From NCBI GenBank assembly GCA_049515175.1, contig JBEKUI010000080.1, forward strand, positions 1-16,259: 16,259 bases of DNA. Reading direction: 5' to 3'. A model generated the notes under the pieces. That model did no database searches, was not told the origin of the DNA, and saw nothing but the letters and a program-made list of their open reading frames with translations. Position numbers and translations under genes: made by a program. Positions 1 through 6,608 of this stretch are shown here, piece by piece; position 1 is the first letter of the stretch, and each line of letters begins with the position of its first letter. The DNA comes from JACQNR01 sp049515175 (GTDB lineage: Bacteria > Acidobacteriota > Terriglobia > UBA7540).

Positions 1-6
1 GGGCGC

Positions 7-30
7 TTTGCAGCCCTGTTCCGCTGCAAA
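7..30. terminator. Hairpin downstream of the hfq-like gene
   Basis: An 8-bp perfect inverted repeat (TTTGCAGC at 7-14, GCTGCAAA at 23-30) has an 8-base loop. It lies about 40 bases beyond the stop of the minus-strand hfq-like gene, where a transcript end is expected. Read in that direction it is followed by G+C-rich sequence with no T run, so it is at best a weak or factor-assisted terminator. It could equally be an unrelated hairpin. Confidence 0.3.
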
Positions 31-71
31 ACAGTCTTGCCATCCCTGGAAACGGCCGGGCCTCGAGAGGT

Positions 72-410
72 TCATTCAACATCCGGAAGGCCGTCACCAT
101 TCCCGCCCGCAGTCTCCTTCGCTTCGGAATCCTTATACATGTAACGGATCACCGATTTCATGATCAGGAGGTTCGGTTCAGCGGCGCGGTGCACCTTGAT
201 GCAGTTCTTGTCGTACCATTCGATGACCCCGCGGACGATTTCGCCACCTTCGAGCACGACGATCATGGGAGTCCGCGCCTGCATCTGTTTGAGGTAATAG
301 AAGTTTTCAGCGTTGGTCTGATCGGGTGGGGTCGGTTTCTTGCGCTGCATGCGCCCCCCCATCTGGTCCTGGATTTCCGAGAGTGAAGGTCGAATCAGTT
401 TACGGTTCAC
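72..410 (-). CDS. hfq: Divergent Hfq-like (Sm-fold) RNA-binding protein
   Basis: Predicted RNA chaperone of the Hfq/Sm family (112 aa), expected to form a hexameric ring that pairs small RNAs with mRNAs in the cytoplasm. Residues about 36-93 align with the Hfq core: an N-terminal helix (ENFYYLKQMQART), an Sm1-like strand block (TPMIVVLEGGEIVRGVIEWY, 47-66), and an Sm2-like block (NLLIMKSVIRYMYKD, 80-94). It differs from the classical protein: a basic 30-residue N-terminal extension (MQRKK), proximal-site Gln-Asp replaced by Glu-Asn, and the hallmark Tyr-Lys-His replaced by Met-Lys-Ser (84-86), so only the lysine remains. The tail is short, acidic and glycine-rich. The start is GTG with AAGGAG nine bases upstream. 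It lies downstream of tmk-holB but is separated by 415 bases and probably has its own promoter. Family assignment is fairly sure; RNA-binding mode is inferred. Confidence 0.8.
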   Translation of the reverse strand: MNRKLIRPSLSEIQDQMGGRMQRKKPTPPDQTNAENFYYLKQMQARTPMIVVLEGGEIVRGVIEWYDKNCIKVHRAAEPNLLIMKSVIRYMYKDSEAKETAGGNGDGLPDVE

Positions 411-825
411 GGTTTCAGACTCCTTGCGCCCCCAAAGTTCGGAGGCAAGCGTTCAAGTCTCGCCCCTGGTGTGGTCCTCTTTCAGACGCCTTCCCATCGT
501 TCACGCCTTGAGGCGTCGCGATTCTCGCGTGTCAAGAAGTGCCGGGCGCAGGTACTTGCTGCAGATGCCACAAGACTAGCACATCTCCAGAGAGCCCCGC
601 AATCGCAATTCGTTCCCACTCCAAGCGCTGCCTCTTCAGGTTCAGCTGTCCGGGCCGTGACTCTTTAAAACCTGTTCGCTCGGCCCTTGCGGCTTTACTT
701 GGATTGGATGCAGAAAAAGGCTTTCGGGATGGGAGGGGAGTTGCGGCGTTTGGGGGAGGGGGAAGGCTGCTGTAAGCCCGCAGATCCCTCGTGAAGTTCC
801 GCGAGGTTGCAGCCCGGGGGAGGGA
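411..825. other. 415-base intergenic region between holB and hfq-like gene
   Basis: No convincing gene is seen; short open frames here lack start signals or recognisable sequence. On the minus strand it holds a candidate promoter (573-602) that would give the hfq-like mRNA a leader of about 155 bases, plus the palindrome ACGCCT-TG-AGGCGT at 502-515 inside that leader. A perfect TTGACA (535 down to 530) has no acceptable -10 downstream. I looked for tRNA, 6S and RNase P hallmarks and found none. Confidence 0.5.
573..602 (-). promoter_or_regulatory. Candidate promoter for the hfq-like gene
   Basis: On the minus strand, TTGCGG (602-597) is followed after 18 bases by TAGTCT (578-573). The -10 is preceded by TGC, which fits the extended TGn form. 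Transcription would begin near 566, leaving an unusually long leader of about 155 bases before the GTG start at 410. The match is moderate, and its distance from the gene lowers confidence. Confidence 0.35.
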
Positions 826-1959
826 TCAAGGCCTCGGATCACTTCGGGCCGGGATCGCAGTGCCTGATTGTGGTCCACGCGGCTGTTCGAGCAAATCGAG
901 CGCGAGGGTTTCCAGACCCAGCCGCTGATTCACGTTTCTCACCTGGAGGCGCGAGGCCTGATCGAGTCCTTCCTTTAGTCCAGCGACCCCGCGAAGGCCA
1001 AGGTGCTGCGCCCAGGCTTGAAGATGAGGGAGGATGTCGATGTTGGCGACGACGCCTTCATTGCCCTCTTCAACGAGATGCTCAAGGTCTTGGAGCAGCA
1101 GGTAACCCGTCCGCAGAGTGTCCTCAAACTGGTCTCGCTGCTCGGTAAGAGCCTTGGATGCGGCAAAAAGCTTCTCCCAGTTGGGCGCCACAAGCTCTGC
1201 CCGCCGGCTTCGAGCGAAGCTCTCCAGAAAGTCAATCCAAGGCCGGCGGCGCAGCTCAAACTCCTTCGCATCAAAACTTCGTGCGGCGCTGACGCTGCCT
1301 CTCGCGACACGCACTGCCAGCTCCCAATGGGCTTTCGGGATTCGCCCCTCGCTCTTGATGAGGTCGCGGATGATCGTTTCATCGACAGGGCGAAAAGGAA
1401 CCCGCTGGCATCGGGAGCGAATCGTCGGTCGCAGCTCGAAGGCGTTGGAACAAACCAGAACCAGGGTTGTAGTTTCGGGAGGCTCCTCAAGCACCTTCAG
1501 GAGGAGGTCAATCGCCTGCCAGTGAATTGTTTGCGCCTGGTCGATGACGAATACGCGCCGCGAAAACTCGAAGGGGCGCGTGTAGGCGACCACCCGCAAT
1601 TGCCGGATCTGTTCGATGAGGATGAACCGTGTGATGGGTTCGATGAGTTGAAGGTCGAAGTAAACCAGTCCTTCGACGCGGTGCTGGGCGTCCTTGATTT
1701 CGCGCCGTCGATCCAGGTCTTCCCGAGTCGCGGCCAACATCTCCTCGGCCTTTCGACAGCGCGCGCAATCGCCGCAATAATCAACTCCGCCCAGCGGGCG
1801 TTCACAATTCAACGCGCGGGCGAGCATCAGGGCCAGCGTCTTTTTGCCGACTCCATCCGGCCCGGTGAAGAGAAGCGCGCCGGGGACACGCCCGCCTCCG
1901 AGCATCCCGCGGACCGCCTGCACCGCCTGGGCATTTCCCAGAAACGTATCAACACCCAT
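826..1959 (-). CDS. holB: DNA polymerase III subunit delta-prime
   Basis: Clamp-loader subunit (377 aa) of the replicative polymerase, part of the AAA+ complex that opens the sliding clamp. The P-loop is GPDGVGKKT (33-41), with Lys where Walker A normally has Ser/Thr after the invariant Lys, as is common in delta-prime proteins. A zinc-module set follows at C52, C62, C65 and C68. The Walker B-like strand is RVFVIDQAQ, then LLKVLEEPP, and the arginine-finger motif IRSRCQRVPF shows the SRC signature. The C-terminal half is a helical collar domain with weaker conservation. Length is within family range. It lies 52 bases downstream of tmk, an arrangement common in bacteria, so the two are likely cotranscribed. 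The start is ATG with only a weak ribosome site (GGCAGAG). Confidence 0.9.
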   Translation of the reverse strand: MGVDTFLGNAQAVQAVRGMLGGGRVPGALLFTGPDGVGKKTLALMLARALNCERPLGGVDYCGDCARCRKAEEMLAATREDLDRRREIKDAQHRVEGLVYFDLQLIEPITRFILIEQIRQLRVVAYTRPFEFSRRVFVIDQAQTIHWQAIDLLLKVLEEPPETTTLVLVCSNAFELRPTIRSRCQRVPFRPVDETIIRDLIKSEGRIPKAHWELAVRVARGSVSAARSFDAKEFELRRRPWIDFLESFARSRRAELVAPNWEKLFAASKALTEQRDQFEDTLRTGYLLLQDLEHLVEEGNEGVVANIDILPHLQAWAQHLGLRGVAGLKEGLDQASRLQVRNVNQRLGLETLALDLLEQPRGPQSGTAIPARSDPRP

Positions 1960-2011
1960 AAGCTCTGCCGATCGAACGGCGGTAAATGTTGGGAATTACT
2001 TAACGGCTCGC

Positions 2012-2695
2012 TCAGCCGGAAGTCCGGCTCCGGCGCCCTCCCTGGAATTTCTCCCGGGCAAGAAATAGATCTACCAACGCACGGACCTTGGCCTGGATAT
2101 CCTTCACGGGGCGGGAGGCGTCCACGATGCGCACACGCGCGGGATCGCGCCGGGCAATCTCCAGATACCCCCGTCTCACACGCTGATGGAAAGCATGCCC
2201 CTGCGCCTCAAACCTGCCGTGGCGCGAGTTGCGGCGAACTTCACGGCCGTGGGCACGAGCCAGGGCGGCACGCGGTTCGAGGTCGAAGACCAGCGTGAGG
2301 TCAGGCTGAGTGCGGCCGCAAATAACGCGATCAAACGCTTGCACGATCGCGACGCCCAGTCGGCGCCCGTAACCCTGATACGCGAACGACGCGTCATTGA
2401 AGCGATCGCTGACCACGACGTTACCGCGCGCGAGCGCAGGCCGCACTACTTCCTCCAGATGTTGCCCCCGGGCGGCGTACATGAGCGCCAGTTCCGCCAG
2501 CGGGGCCAGCTTGCCGGTGCGGGAGGCAAGCAGAATGCTGCGCACTTTCTCGCCGACCTTCGTCCCTCCCGGCTCGCGCGTGGCGCACACACGATAACCT
2601 CGCCGACGCAAGTATCTCACCAGCAGCCGGAACTGCGTGCTCTTGCCGGTGCCGTCGACCCCTTCCAGGGTGATGAAAATGCCGCGGCGTTTCAA
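2012..2695 (-). CDS. tmk: Thymidylate kinase
   Basis: Phosphorylates dTMP to dTDP with ATP, feeding dTTP synthesis (227 aa, cytoplasmic). Motifs are in order: P-loop EGVDGTGKST (11-20), TREPGGT (40-46), the dTMP-binding DRF motif in SDRFNDASFAYQGYGR (equivalent to DRY..S..AYQG), and a basic lid region ending GRFE. The C-terminus is about 15 residues longer than usual and Arg-rich. The predicted start is TTG at 2695, since no in-frame ATG or GTG precedes the P-loop region; an AGGG lies 11 bases upstream. Divergent from yggS, with a candidate promoter at 2744-2773. Heads a tmk-holB unit. Confidence 0.93.
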   Translation of the reverse strand: MKRRGIFITLEGVDGTGKSTQFRLLVRYLRRRGYRVCATREPGGTKVGEKVRSILLASRTGKLAPLAELALMYAARGQHLEEVVRPALARGNVVVSDRFNDASFAYQGYGRRLGVAIVQAFDRVICGRTQPDLTLVFDLEPRAALARAHGREVRRNSRHGRFEAQGHAFHQRVRRGYLEIARRDPARVRIVDASRPVKDIQAKVRALVDLFLAREKFQGGRRSRTSG

Positions 2696-2743
2696 TGGCG
2701 AAATATCCCTGCACTGTACGGAAGAATCTGTTCCGAGTAAGGC

Positions 2744-2773
2744 ATCATATCACCTGCGGTTTCGCGTGAACAA
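2744..2773 (-). promoter_or_regulatory. Candidate promoter for tmk-holB
   Basis: TATGAT (2749-2744, five of six matches to the -10 consensus) lies 18 bases downstream of TTGTTC (2773-2768, a half match to the -35). The predicted start point near 2737 would give a leader of about 42 bases before the TTG start of tmk. Confidence 0.45.
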
Positions 2774-2820
2774 GCGCACGGCCGGCGAACGTCGCCCAGC
2801 GGCCGCGAAGTGGCTGCCGA

Positions 2821-2829
2821 TGATAGAAT
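2821..2829 (+). promoter_or_regulatory. Extended -10 promoter element for yggS
   Basis: TGATAGAAT matches the extended -10 form TGn-TATAAT with one mismatch. No good -35 is present at 17 bases, which is tolerated by extended -10 promoters. Initiation near 2836 would give a leader of about 22 bases to the GTG at 2858. Confidence 0.45.
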
Positions 2830-2857
2830 GGCCCGCCAGGTCAAGGAAGGTGAACGG

Positions 2858-3553
2858 GTGAGCAACGCCATATCCGAAAACGTCACACGAGTGCGAGAGC
2901 GGATCGACGCCGCGTGTCGGCGCGCCGGCCGGCGGGCGGAAGAGGTTCGTCTCATCGCGATTTCCAAAACCTTCCCGTCGGAGGCCATTCGCGGGGCTTT
3001 CGAAGCGGGGCTGCGCGACTTCGGTGAGAACCGGGTCCAAGAGGCGGCGGCGAAGCGGCCCGCGCTTTCAGATCTTCCGATTACGTGGCATCTCGTCGGG
3101 CATCTGCAATCGAACAAGGCCAAGCCGGCGCGCGAAATGTTCCACTGGGTGCATTCGGTGGATTCGTTTCGTCTGGCGGAAAGGCTCGACGGCATGGCGG
3201 CGAGCCCGTCCGACCGCCTTCCGGTGCTCGTTGAAGTCAATCTGGGAGGAGAGGGAACCAAGTCCGGTGTGCCGGAGGGCGAGCTTGCGCCCCTGCTCGA
3301 AGCAGTGAGCGGGCTTGCGACCCTGGAAGTGCGCGGGCTGATGGTGATTCCCCCTTTTGCCGATGACCCGGAGCAGACGCGTCCCTATTTCCGGCGCCTG
3401 CGAGAACTGGCCGCCACAATCGCGGCACGGAATCTGCCTGGCGTGTCGATGCGGGAACTCTCCATGGGAATGAGTCACGACTTCGAAGTGGCAATTGAAG
3501 AGGGCGCGACAATGGTGCGAGTGGGCACGGCAATATTTGGCGAGCGAGTCTGA
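2858..3553 (+). CDS. yggS: YggS/PROSC-family PLP homeostasis protein
   Basis: Single-domain alanine-racemase-fold protein that binds pyridoxal 5'-phosphate and buffers free PLP and amino-acid metabolism; it has no known racemase activity. The PLP lysine is in RLIAISKTF (K37 from the GTG start). Other family signatures are FGENRVQE, TWHLVGHLQSNK, the HSVDS segment, VNLGGEGTKSG, GLMVIPP and the C-terminal ELSMGMSHDFEVAIEEGATMVR followed by the G-A-I-F-G ending. I chose GTG at 2858 because AAGGAAGG lies seven bases upstream and the family starts close to 'SENVTRVRERI'. The frame extends 16 codons upstream to an ATG at 2810, but that overlaps the promoter-like element. This gives 231 aa, the usual length. 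A long two-part hairpin directly follows the stop. Confidence 0.93.
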   Translation: MSNAISENVTRVRERIDAACRRAGRRAEEVRLIAISKTFPSEAIRGAFEAGLRDFGENRVQEAAAKRPALSDLPITWHLVGHLQSNKAKPAREMFHWVHSVDSFRLAERLDGMAASPSDRLPVLVEVNLGGEGTKSGVPEGELAPLLEAVSGLATLEVRGLMVIPPFADDPEQTRPYFRRLRELAATIAARNLPGVSMRELSMGMSHDFEVAIEEGATMVRVGTAIFGERV

Positions 3554-3614
3554 AGGCAGAAGGCACGCCTCCTCAGAGAACGATTTATTCCAGGCGTGCG
3601 TCGGCGTCTGCCTT
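3553..3614. repeat. Two-part long inverted repeat after yggS
   Basis: Two nested perfect 8-bp arms are visible: outer AAGGCAGA (3553-3560) with TCTGCCTT (3607-3614), and inner GCACGCCT (3563-3570) with AGGCGTGC (3592-3599). Together they fold into a stem of 16 pairs with a 2/7-base internal bulge and a 21-base loop. It begins at the last base of the yggS stop codon. No T tract follows, so it is not a classical intrinsic terminator. It may act as a processing or attenuation structure, or be a degenerate palindromic repeat. Confidence 0.6.
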
Positions 3615-3663
3615 GGTCGCAGAAAACAGAAGTACGGAACTCCTGACCAATAAGGGACCCGTG

Positions 3664-3981
3664 GTGGAATTCAAGGTCGAACGCGAAAACGTATCGTTCT
3701 GGCTGAAGGTCAAGCCGCGCTCATCGCGCGAACGGCTGACGGCCGACGCCGCGGGAGAGTTGCGATTGGAGCTGCACGCCGCGCCCGTTGAAGGCGAGGC
3801 GAATGAGGCGTGCCTGCGATTTCTCGCTCGCTCCTTGCGCTTGCCCCAAGCCTGCGTGGTGATCCTGGCAGGCGGGAAGGCGCGGCGCAAGTTGATACGC
3901 ATCACTGGCCGTTCGGCGGAGGAGACTATCGCACAAATCAAAGCGCTGGCGGGCAGCGGAAGCATCCGGAGGGCTTCGTGA
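3664..3981 (+). CDS. DUF167 / YggU-family protein
   Basis: Small conserved protein of the UPF0235/DUF167 family, whose biochemical role is not established. Core signatures are seen in order: VSFWLKVKPRSSRERL, the ELRLELHAAPVEGEANEACLRFLARSL block (PVEG.AN is the family hallmark), and VVILAGGKARRKLIRITG. I prefer the GTG at 3664 (105 aa), which has AAGGGA six bases upstream; GTG at 3661 is possible. The frame stays open to a TTG at 3613, but that codon sits inside the hairpin after yggS and lacks a ribosome site. In many bacteria DUF167 genes travel with yggS and yggT; here yggT is missing and a peptide transporter follows. Its TGA overlaps the next start (GTGA). Confidence 0.85.
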   Translation: MEFKVERENVSFWLKVKPRSSRERLTADAAGELRLELHAAPVEGEANEACLRFLARSLRLPQACVVILAGGKARRKLIRITGRSAEETIAQIKALAGSGSIRRAS

Positions 3982-5255
3982 GCTTCGGCCAGCGCCTCAC
4001 GGAAATTCGCAGCGGCTTCGACCGTCCATTCTGGGTGGCCAACTTCACCGAGCTTTTCGAGCGCGTGGCCTATTACGGTACGACAGCGGTCCTCGCTATC
4101 TTCCTCAGCGAGCAGCTCCATTTCTCCAAAGAGCTCACCGGCTGGATCATGGGGACTTTTGGATTCGTCGTCTGGTTCCTGCCCGTGCTGGGCGGAACTC
4201 TGGCGGACCGTTTCGGCTTCCGGCGATCGCTGATGTTCGCCTACCTGGTGATGACGGTGGGCTATTTCCTTCTCGGTTCGCTTTCAGCGTCGTGGATGGA
4301 GTGGGCGCGGCGCGCGTTGACGGATCGCTGGCTCGTGCTGGGCATTCTGATGGTCCCGGCGCTGGGCCCGGCGGTGGTGAAGCCCTGCGTGGCGGGGACC
4401 ACGGCGCGCGCCTCGCGGGAGAACGTGCGCTCCATCGGCTATTCGATTTACTACACTCTGGTGAACATCGGCGGCACGCTGGGGCCGGTGATGGCCTGGC
4501 TGGTACGCAAACCGCTGGGGCTGGGTATCGAGAATGTGTTTCGCGTAGCGGCCATGAGTGTGTTTCTGATGTTCCTTGTGACCCTCTTTTTCTTCCGCGA
4601 ACCCAACCACCCGGGTGAGCATCAGGTGACGAGCGTCGCCGCCGCCCTGAAAAACATTTTTGTGGTCCTCCGTAATTTCCGCTTTGTCCTTTTCCTCCTC
4701 ATCTTTTCGAGTTTCTATATCGTCTTCTGGCAGGAATTTGTGTCCGCGCCGCTTTTTTTGCGCGGCTACGTGGACCCCAACGCCAACGCCGATCTGCTGC
4801 TCTCCATCGACGCGTTCACTGTCATCTGCTTTCAGATTCTCATCGCCTACCTGACGCGCCGAATTCCGGCCTTCGCTGCCATGACGCTGGGGCTGCTCAT
4901 TTCGAGCCTGAGCTGGCTAATTCTCGCCCTTCATCCGACCACCGTGGGTTTCATTGCCGCGCTGGTAGTCTTGGCGCTCGGCGAAATCACGCAGTCGGCG
5001 CGCTATTACGAATACGTTTCCCGCCTCGCGCCGCCCGGCCAACAGGGGCTCTACATGGGTTATGCCTTTCTCCCCATTGCCATCGGGTACTTCATTGCCG
5101 GGCCGCTGGGCGGGTATCTGCTGCGCTATTTCGGCGACGTCGTGCACCAGCCGCAGCGCATGTGGTGGGCCGTCTCCGCAGTGGGGATTGCGGGAACCTT
5201 GCTGATGGTGGCTTACGACCGAGTATTCAAGCCGGGGCAAGGACAGGGGGGCTAG
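3978..5255 (+). CDS. POT/PTR-family peptide transporter (MFS superfamily)
   Basis: Predicted proton-coupled inner-membrane carrier (425 aa, about 12 transmembrane segments). The N-terminal helix carries E25-x-x-E28-R29 followed by AYYG, the ExxERFxYYG hallmark of proton-coupled oligopeptide transporters, with Val for Phe. The loop GGTLADRFGFRRSL matches the MFS loop 2-3 signature. A cytoplasmic linker separates two six-helix halves around residues 215-230. I start it at GTG 3978, overlapping the DUF167 stop as GTGA, with GGAGG six bases upstream; the frame extends further upstream only inside DUF167. Translational coupling is therefore likely. Substrate is inferred as di- or tripeptides from the motif and from the neighbouring peptidase; nitrate or other POT substrates cannot be excluded. 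Confidence 0.8.
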   Translation: MSFGQRLTEIRSGFDRPFWVANFTELFERVAYYGTTAVLAIFLSEQLHFSKELTGWIMGTFGFVVWFLPVLGGTLADRFGFRRSLMFAYLVMTVGYFLLGSLSASWMEWARRALTDRWLVLGILMVPALGPAVVKPCVAGTTARASRENVRSIGYSIYYTLVNIGGTLGPVMAWLVRKPLGLGIENVFRVAAMSVFLMFLVTLFFFREPNHPGEHQVTSVAAALKNIFVVLRNFRFVLFLLIFSSFYIVFWQEFVSAPLFLRGYVDPNANADLLLSIDAFTVICFQILIAYLTRRIPAFAAMTLGLLISSLSWLILALHPTTVGFIAALVVLALGEITQSARYYEYVSRLAPPGQQGLYMGYAFLPIAIGYFIAGPLGGYLLRYFGDVVHQPQRMWWAVSAVGIAGTLLMVAYDRVFKPGQGQGG

Positions 5256-5291
5256 GGACTGGGACGCGGTGACACATCGATACGTCCTTGT

Positions 5292-5314
5292 GTAGCGGCG
5301 GCTTTACGTCGCCA
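5292..5314 (+). repeat. Palindromic intergenic repeat, copy 1
   Basis: This 23-base stretch contains GTAGCGGCGGCTTTA and matches 14244-14266 at 21 of 23 positions. The two differences fall in the right arm of the palindrome, so this copy folds less well (GGCGGC with GTCGCC). It lies between the peptide transporter and the M24 peptidase, as expected for a dispersed intergenic element. Confidence 0.65.
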
Positions 5315-5327
5315 GCACGAGATTGGA

Positions 5328-5384
5328 CCTGCAGGGCTTATGGCGATATAGAATCGCCTCTACCTTGCCCTGCAGGAGTTTTTC
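5328..5384 (+). terminator. Nested hairpin with T tract after the peptide transporter
   Basis: A perfect 10-bp inverted repeat (CCTGCAGGGC at 5328-5337, GCCCTGCAGG at 5367-5376) encloses a second 6-bp hairpin (GGCGAT 5342-5347, ATCGCC 5353-5358). GAGTTTTTC follows directly. The outer stem plus T tract could end transcription from the yggS/DUF167/POT direction. The long interior and the CAACAACCTG flank also resemble the edge of a degenerate mobile or MITE-like element, but no matching second end is seen. Confidence 0.45.
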
Positions 5385-5426
5385 AACAACCTGTCAGGTT
5401 CGAGGATCGGCCGCAATGAGGGAGCT

Positions 5427-6602
5427 ATGAATCTTAACGACATCCAACAGGCCTTGCGTGAGTCGAAGCTCGACGGCTGGCTCTTCTACGACCATCACCG
5501 TCGCGATCCGATTGCCTATCGCGTGCTCGGAATCAATCCGGCGATGTGCACGCGGCGCTGGTATTACCTGATCCCGGCGGCGGGCGAACCGCAGAAGCTG
5601 GTGCATCGAATCGAAAGCCGGAATCTGGAGAATCTGCCCGGGGCAACGCACGAATACTCCGCCTGGAGCGAGCAGCGGGAGAAGCTGGGCGCTATGCTCG
5701 CGGGGAAGAGAGCAGTGGCCATGCAGTACTCGCATCTGAACGACATTCCCTATGTGGGTTTGGTCGATGCGGGGACGGTCGAGCTGGTCAAGAGCTTTGG
5801 CGTCGAAGTGGTCTGCTCCGCCGATCTTGTGCAGTTGTTCGAGGCGCGATGGCCGGAGGCGGCGCTGGCTTCGCACCTGGAGGCGGGGAAGGGCGTACAC
5901 ACGCTGGTGCGCCAGGCCTTCGAATTCATTCGCGACGCGGTCCGCGCGGGCCGGACCATCGGCGAATACGATGTGCAGCAGGAGGCCTTCCGCCAATACG
6001 AGCGCTTCGGCCTTACGGCGGACGAACCGCTCGCCGTCTCGGTGAACGAGAATACGGGGAACCCGCACTATTCGCCTACCGCGGCGAGTTCGCTGCCGAT
6101 TCGCGCCGGCGACTTCGTTCTCATCGATGCATGGGCAAAACTGCGCCAGCCGGGCGCCGTCTATTTCGACATTACCTGGACGGGATTTGTGGGCGAGGAA
6201 GTCCCGTCGCGTTACACGGACATTTTTGACGTGGTCAAGGAAGCGCGCGATACGGCTGTGGATTTCATCCAGCAGGCGGTGCGCGCGGGGCGGCCAATTC
6301 GCGGCTACCAGGTGGACGATGCGGCGCGCGGCGTGATCACCCGGCAAGGCTACGGCGAATACTTTGTCCACCGCACCGGCCACTCGATCGGCGAAGACGT
6401 GCACGGCAACGGCGCCAACATGGATAACTTCGAGATGCGCGACGACCGCCGCATCATCCCGCGCACGTGCTTCTCGATTGAGCCAGGAATCTATTTTCCC
6501 GAGTTCGGAGTGCGCAGCGAAGTGAACGTCTACGTAGAGGAACGCGACGCCCGCGTGACCGGGGAAATCCAGCCGGCGATCATTCCCATCCTGACGCTAT
6601 AG
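5427..6602 (+). CDS. M24-family metallopeptidase (Xaa-Pro aminopeptidase-like)
   Basis: Predicted cytoplasmic dinuclear-metal peptidase (391 aa, no signal peptide). Residues 1-145 form a creatinase-type N-terminal domain; 150-391 form the pita-bread catalytic domain. All five expected metal ligands are present: D234 (VLIDAW), D248 (YFDITWTG), H319 (HRTGHSIG), E352 (SIEPGIY) and E365 (RSEVNVYV). The substrate-side His is H214 (GNPHYSP). This is the arrangement of Xaa-Pro aminopeptidases and dipeptidases, so cleavage next to proline is the likely activity; creatinase-type hydrolysis is less likely. GAGG lies five bases before the ATG. It follows the POT transporter after a 171-base gap containing repeats and probably has separate transcription. 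It converges with the ExuT-like gene, with only six bases between stops. Confidence 0.88.
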   Translation: MNLNDIQQALRESKLDGWLFYDHHRRDPIAYRVLGINPAMCTRRWYYLIPAAGEPQKLVHRIESRNLENLPGATHEYSAWSEQREKLGAMLAGKRAVAMQYSHLNDIPYVGLVDAGTVELVKSFGVEVVCSADLVQLFEARWPEAALASHLEAGKGVHTLVRQAFEFIRDAVRAGRTIGEYDVQQEAFRQYERFGLTADEPLAVSVNENTGNPHYSPTAASSLPIRAGDFVLIDAWAKLRQPGAVYFDITWTGFVGEEVPSRYTDIFDVVKEARDTAVDFIQQAVRAGRPIRGYQVDDAARGVITRQGYGEYFVHRTGHSIGEDVHGNGANMDNFEMRDDRRIIPRTCFSIEPGIYFPEFGVRSEVNVYVEERDARVTGEIQPAIIPILTL

Positions 6603-6608
6603 TCGCCG

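Noticed and set aside
430..475. GTTCAAGTC, like a tRNA T loop
   Set aside because: The flanking bases do not form a T stem, and no acceptor, D or anticodon arms fit around it.
530..535. Perfect TTGACA on the minus strand as the hfq-like promoter
   Set aside because: No acceptable -10 lies 16-18 bases downstream.
411..825. Possible 6S RNA, RNase P RNA or other structured RNA gene in the long gap
   Set aside because: No conserved core sequences or long closing stem were found by eye; only a short palindrome and a promoter-like element stand out.
1003..2298. 431-codon plus-strand open frame opposite holB and tmk
   Set aside because: The minus strand encodes clear delta-prime and thymidylate kinase motifs over the same bases; the plus frame has no recognisable protein and is a GC-rich antisense shadow.
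2810..2857. Upstream ATG start for yggS adding 16 residues
   Set aside because: It has no ribosome site and overlaps the extended -10 element; GTG 2858 has AAGGAAGG and fits family length.
3810..3977. Longer N-terminus for the POT transporter
   Set aside because: It lies wholly within the conserved DUF167 reading frame; GTG 3978 has its own GGAGG site.
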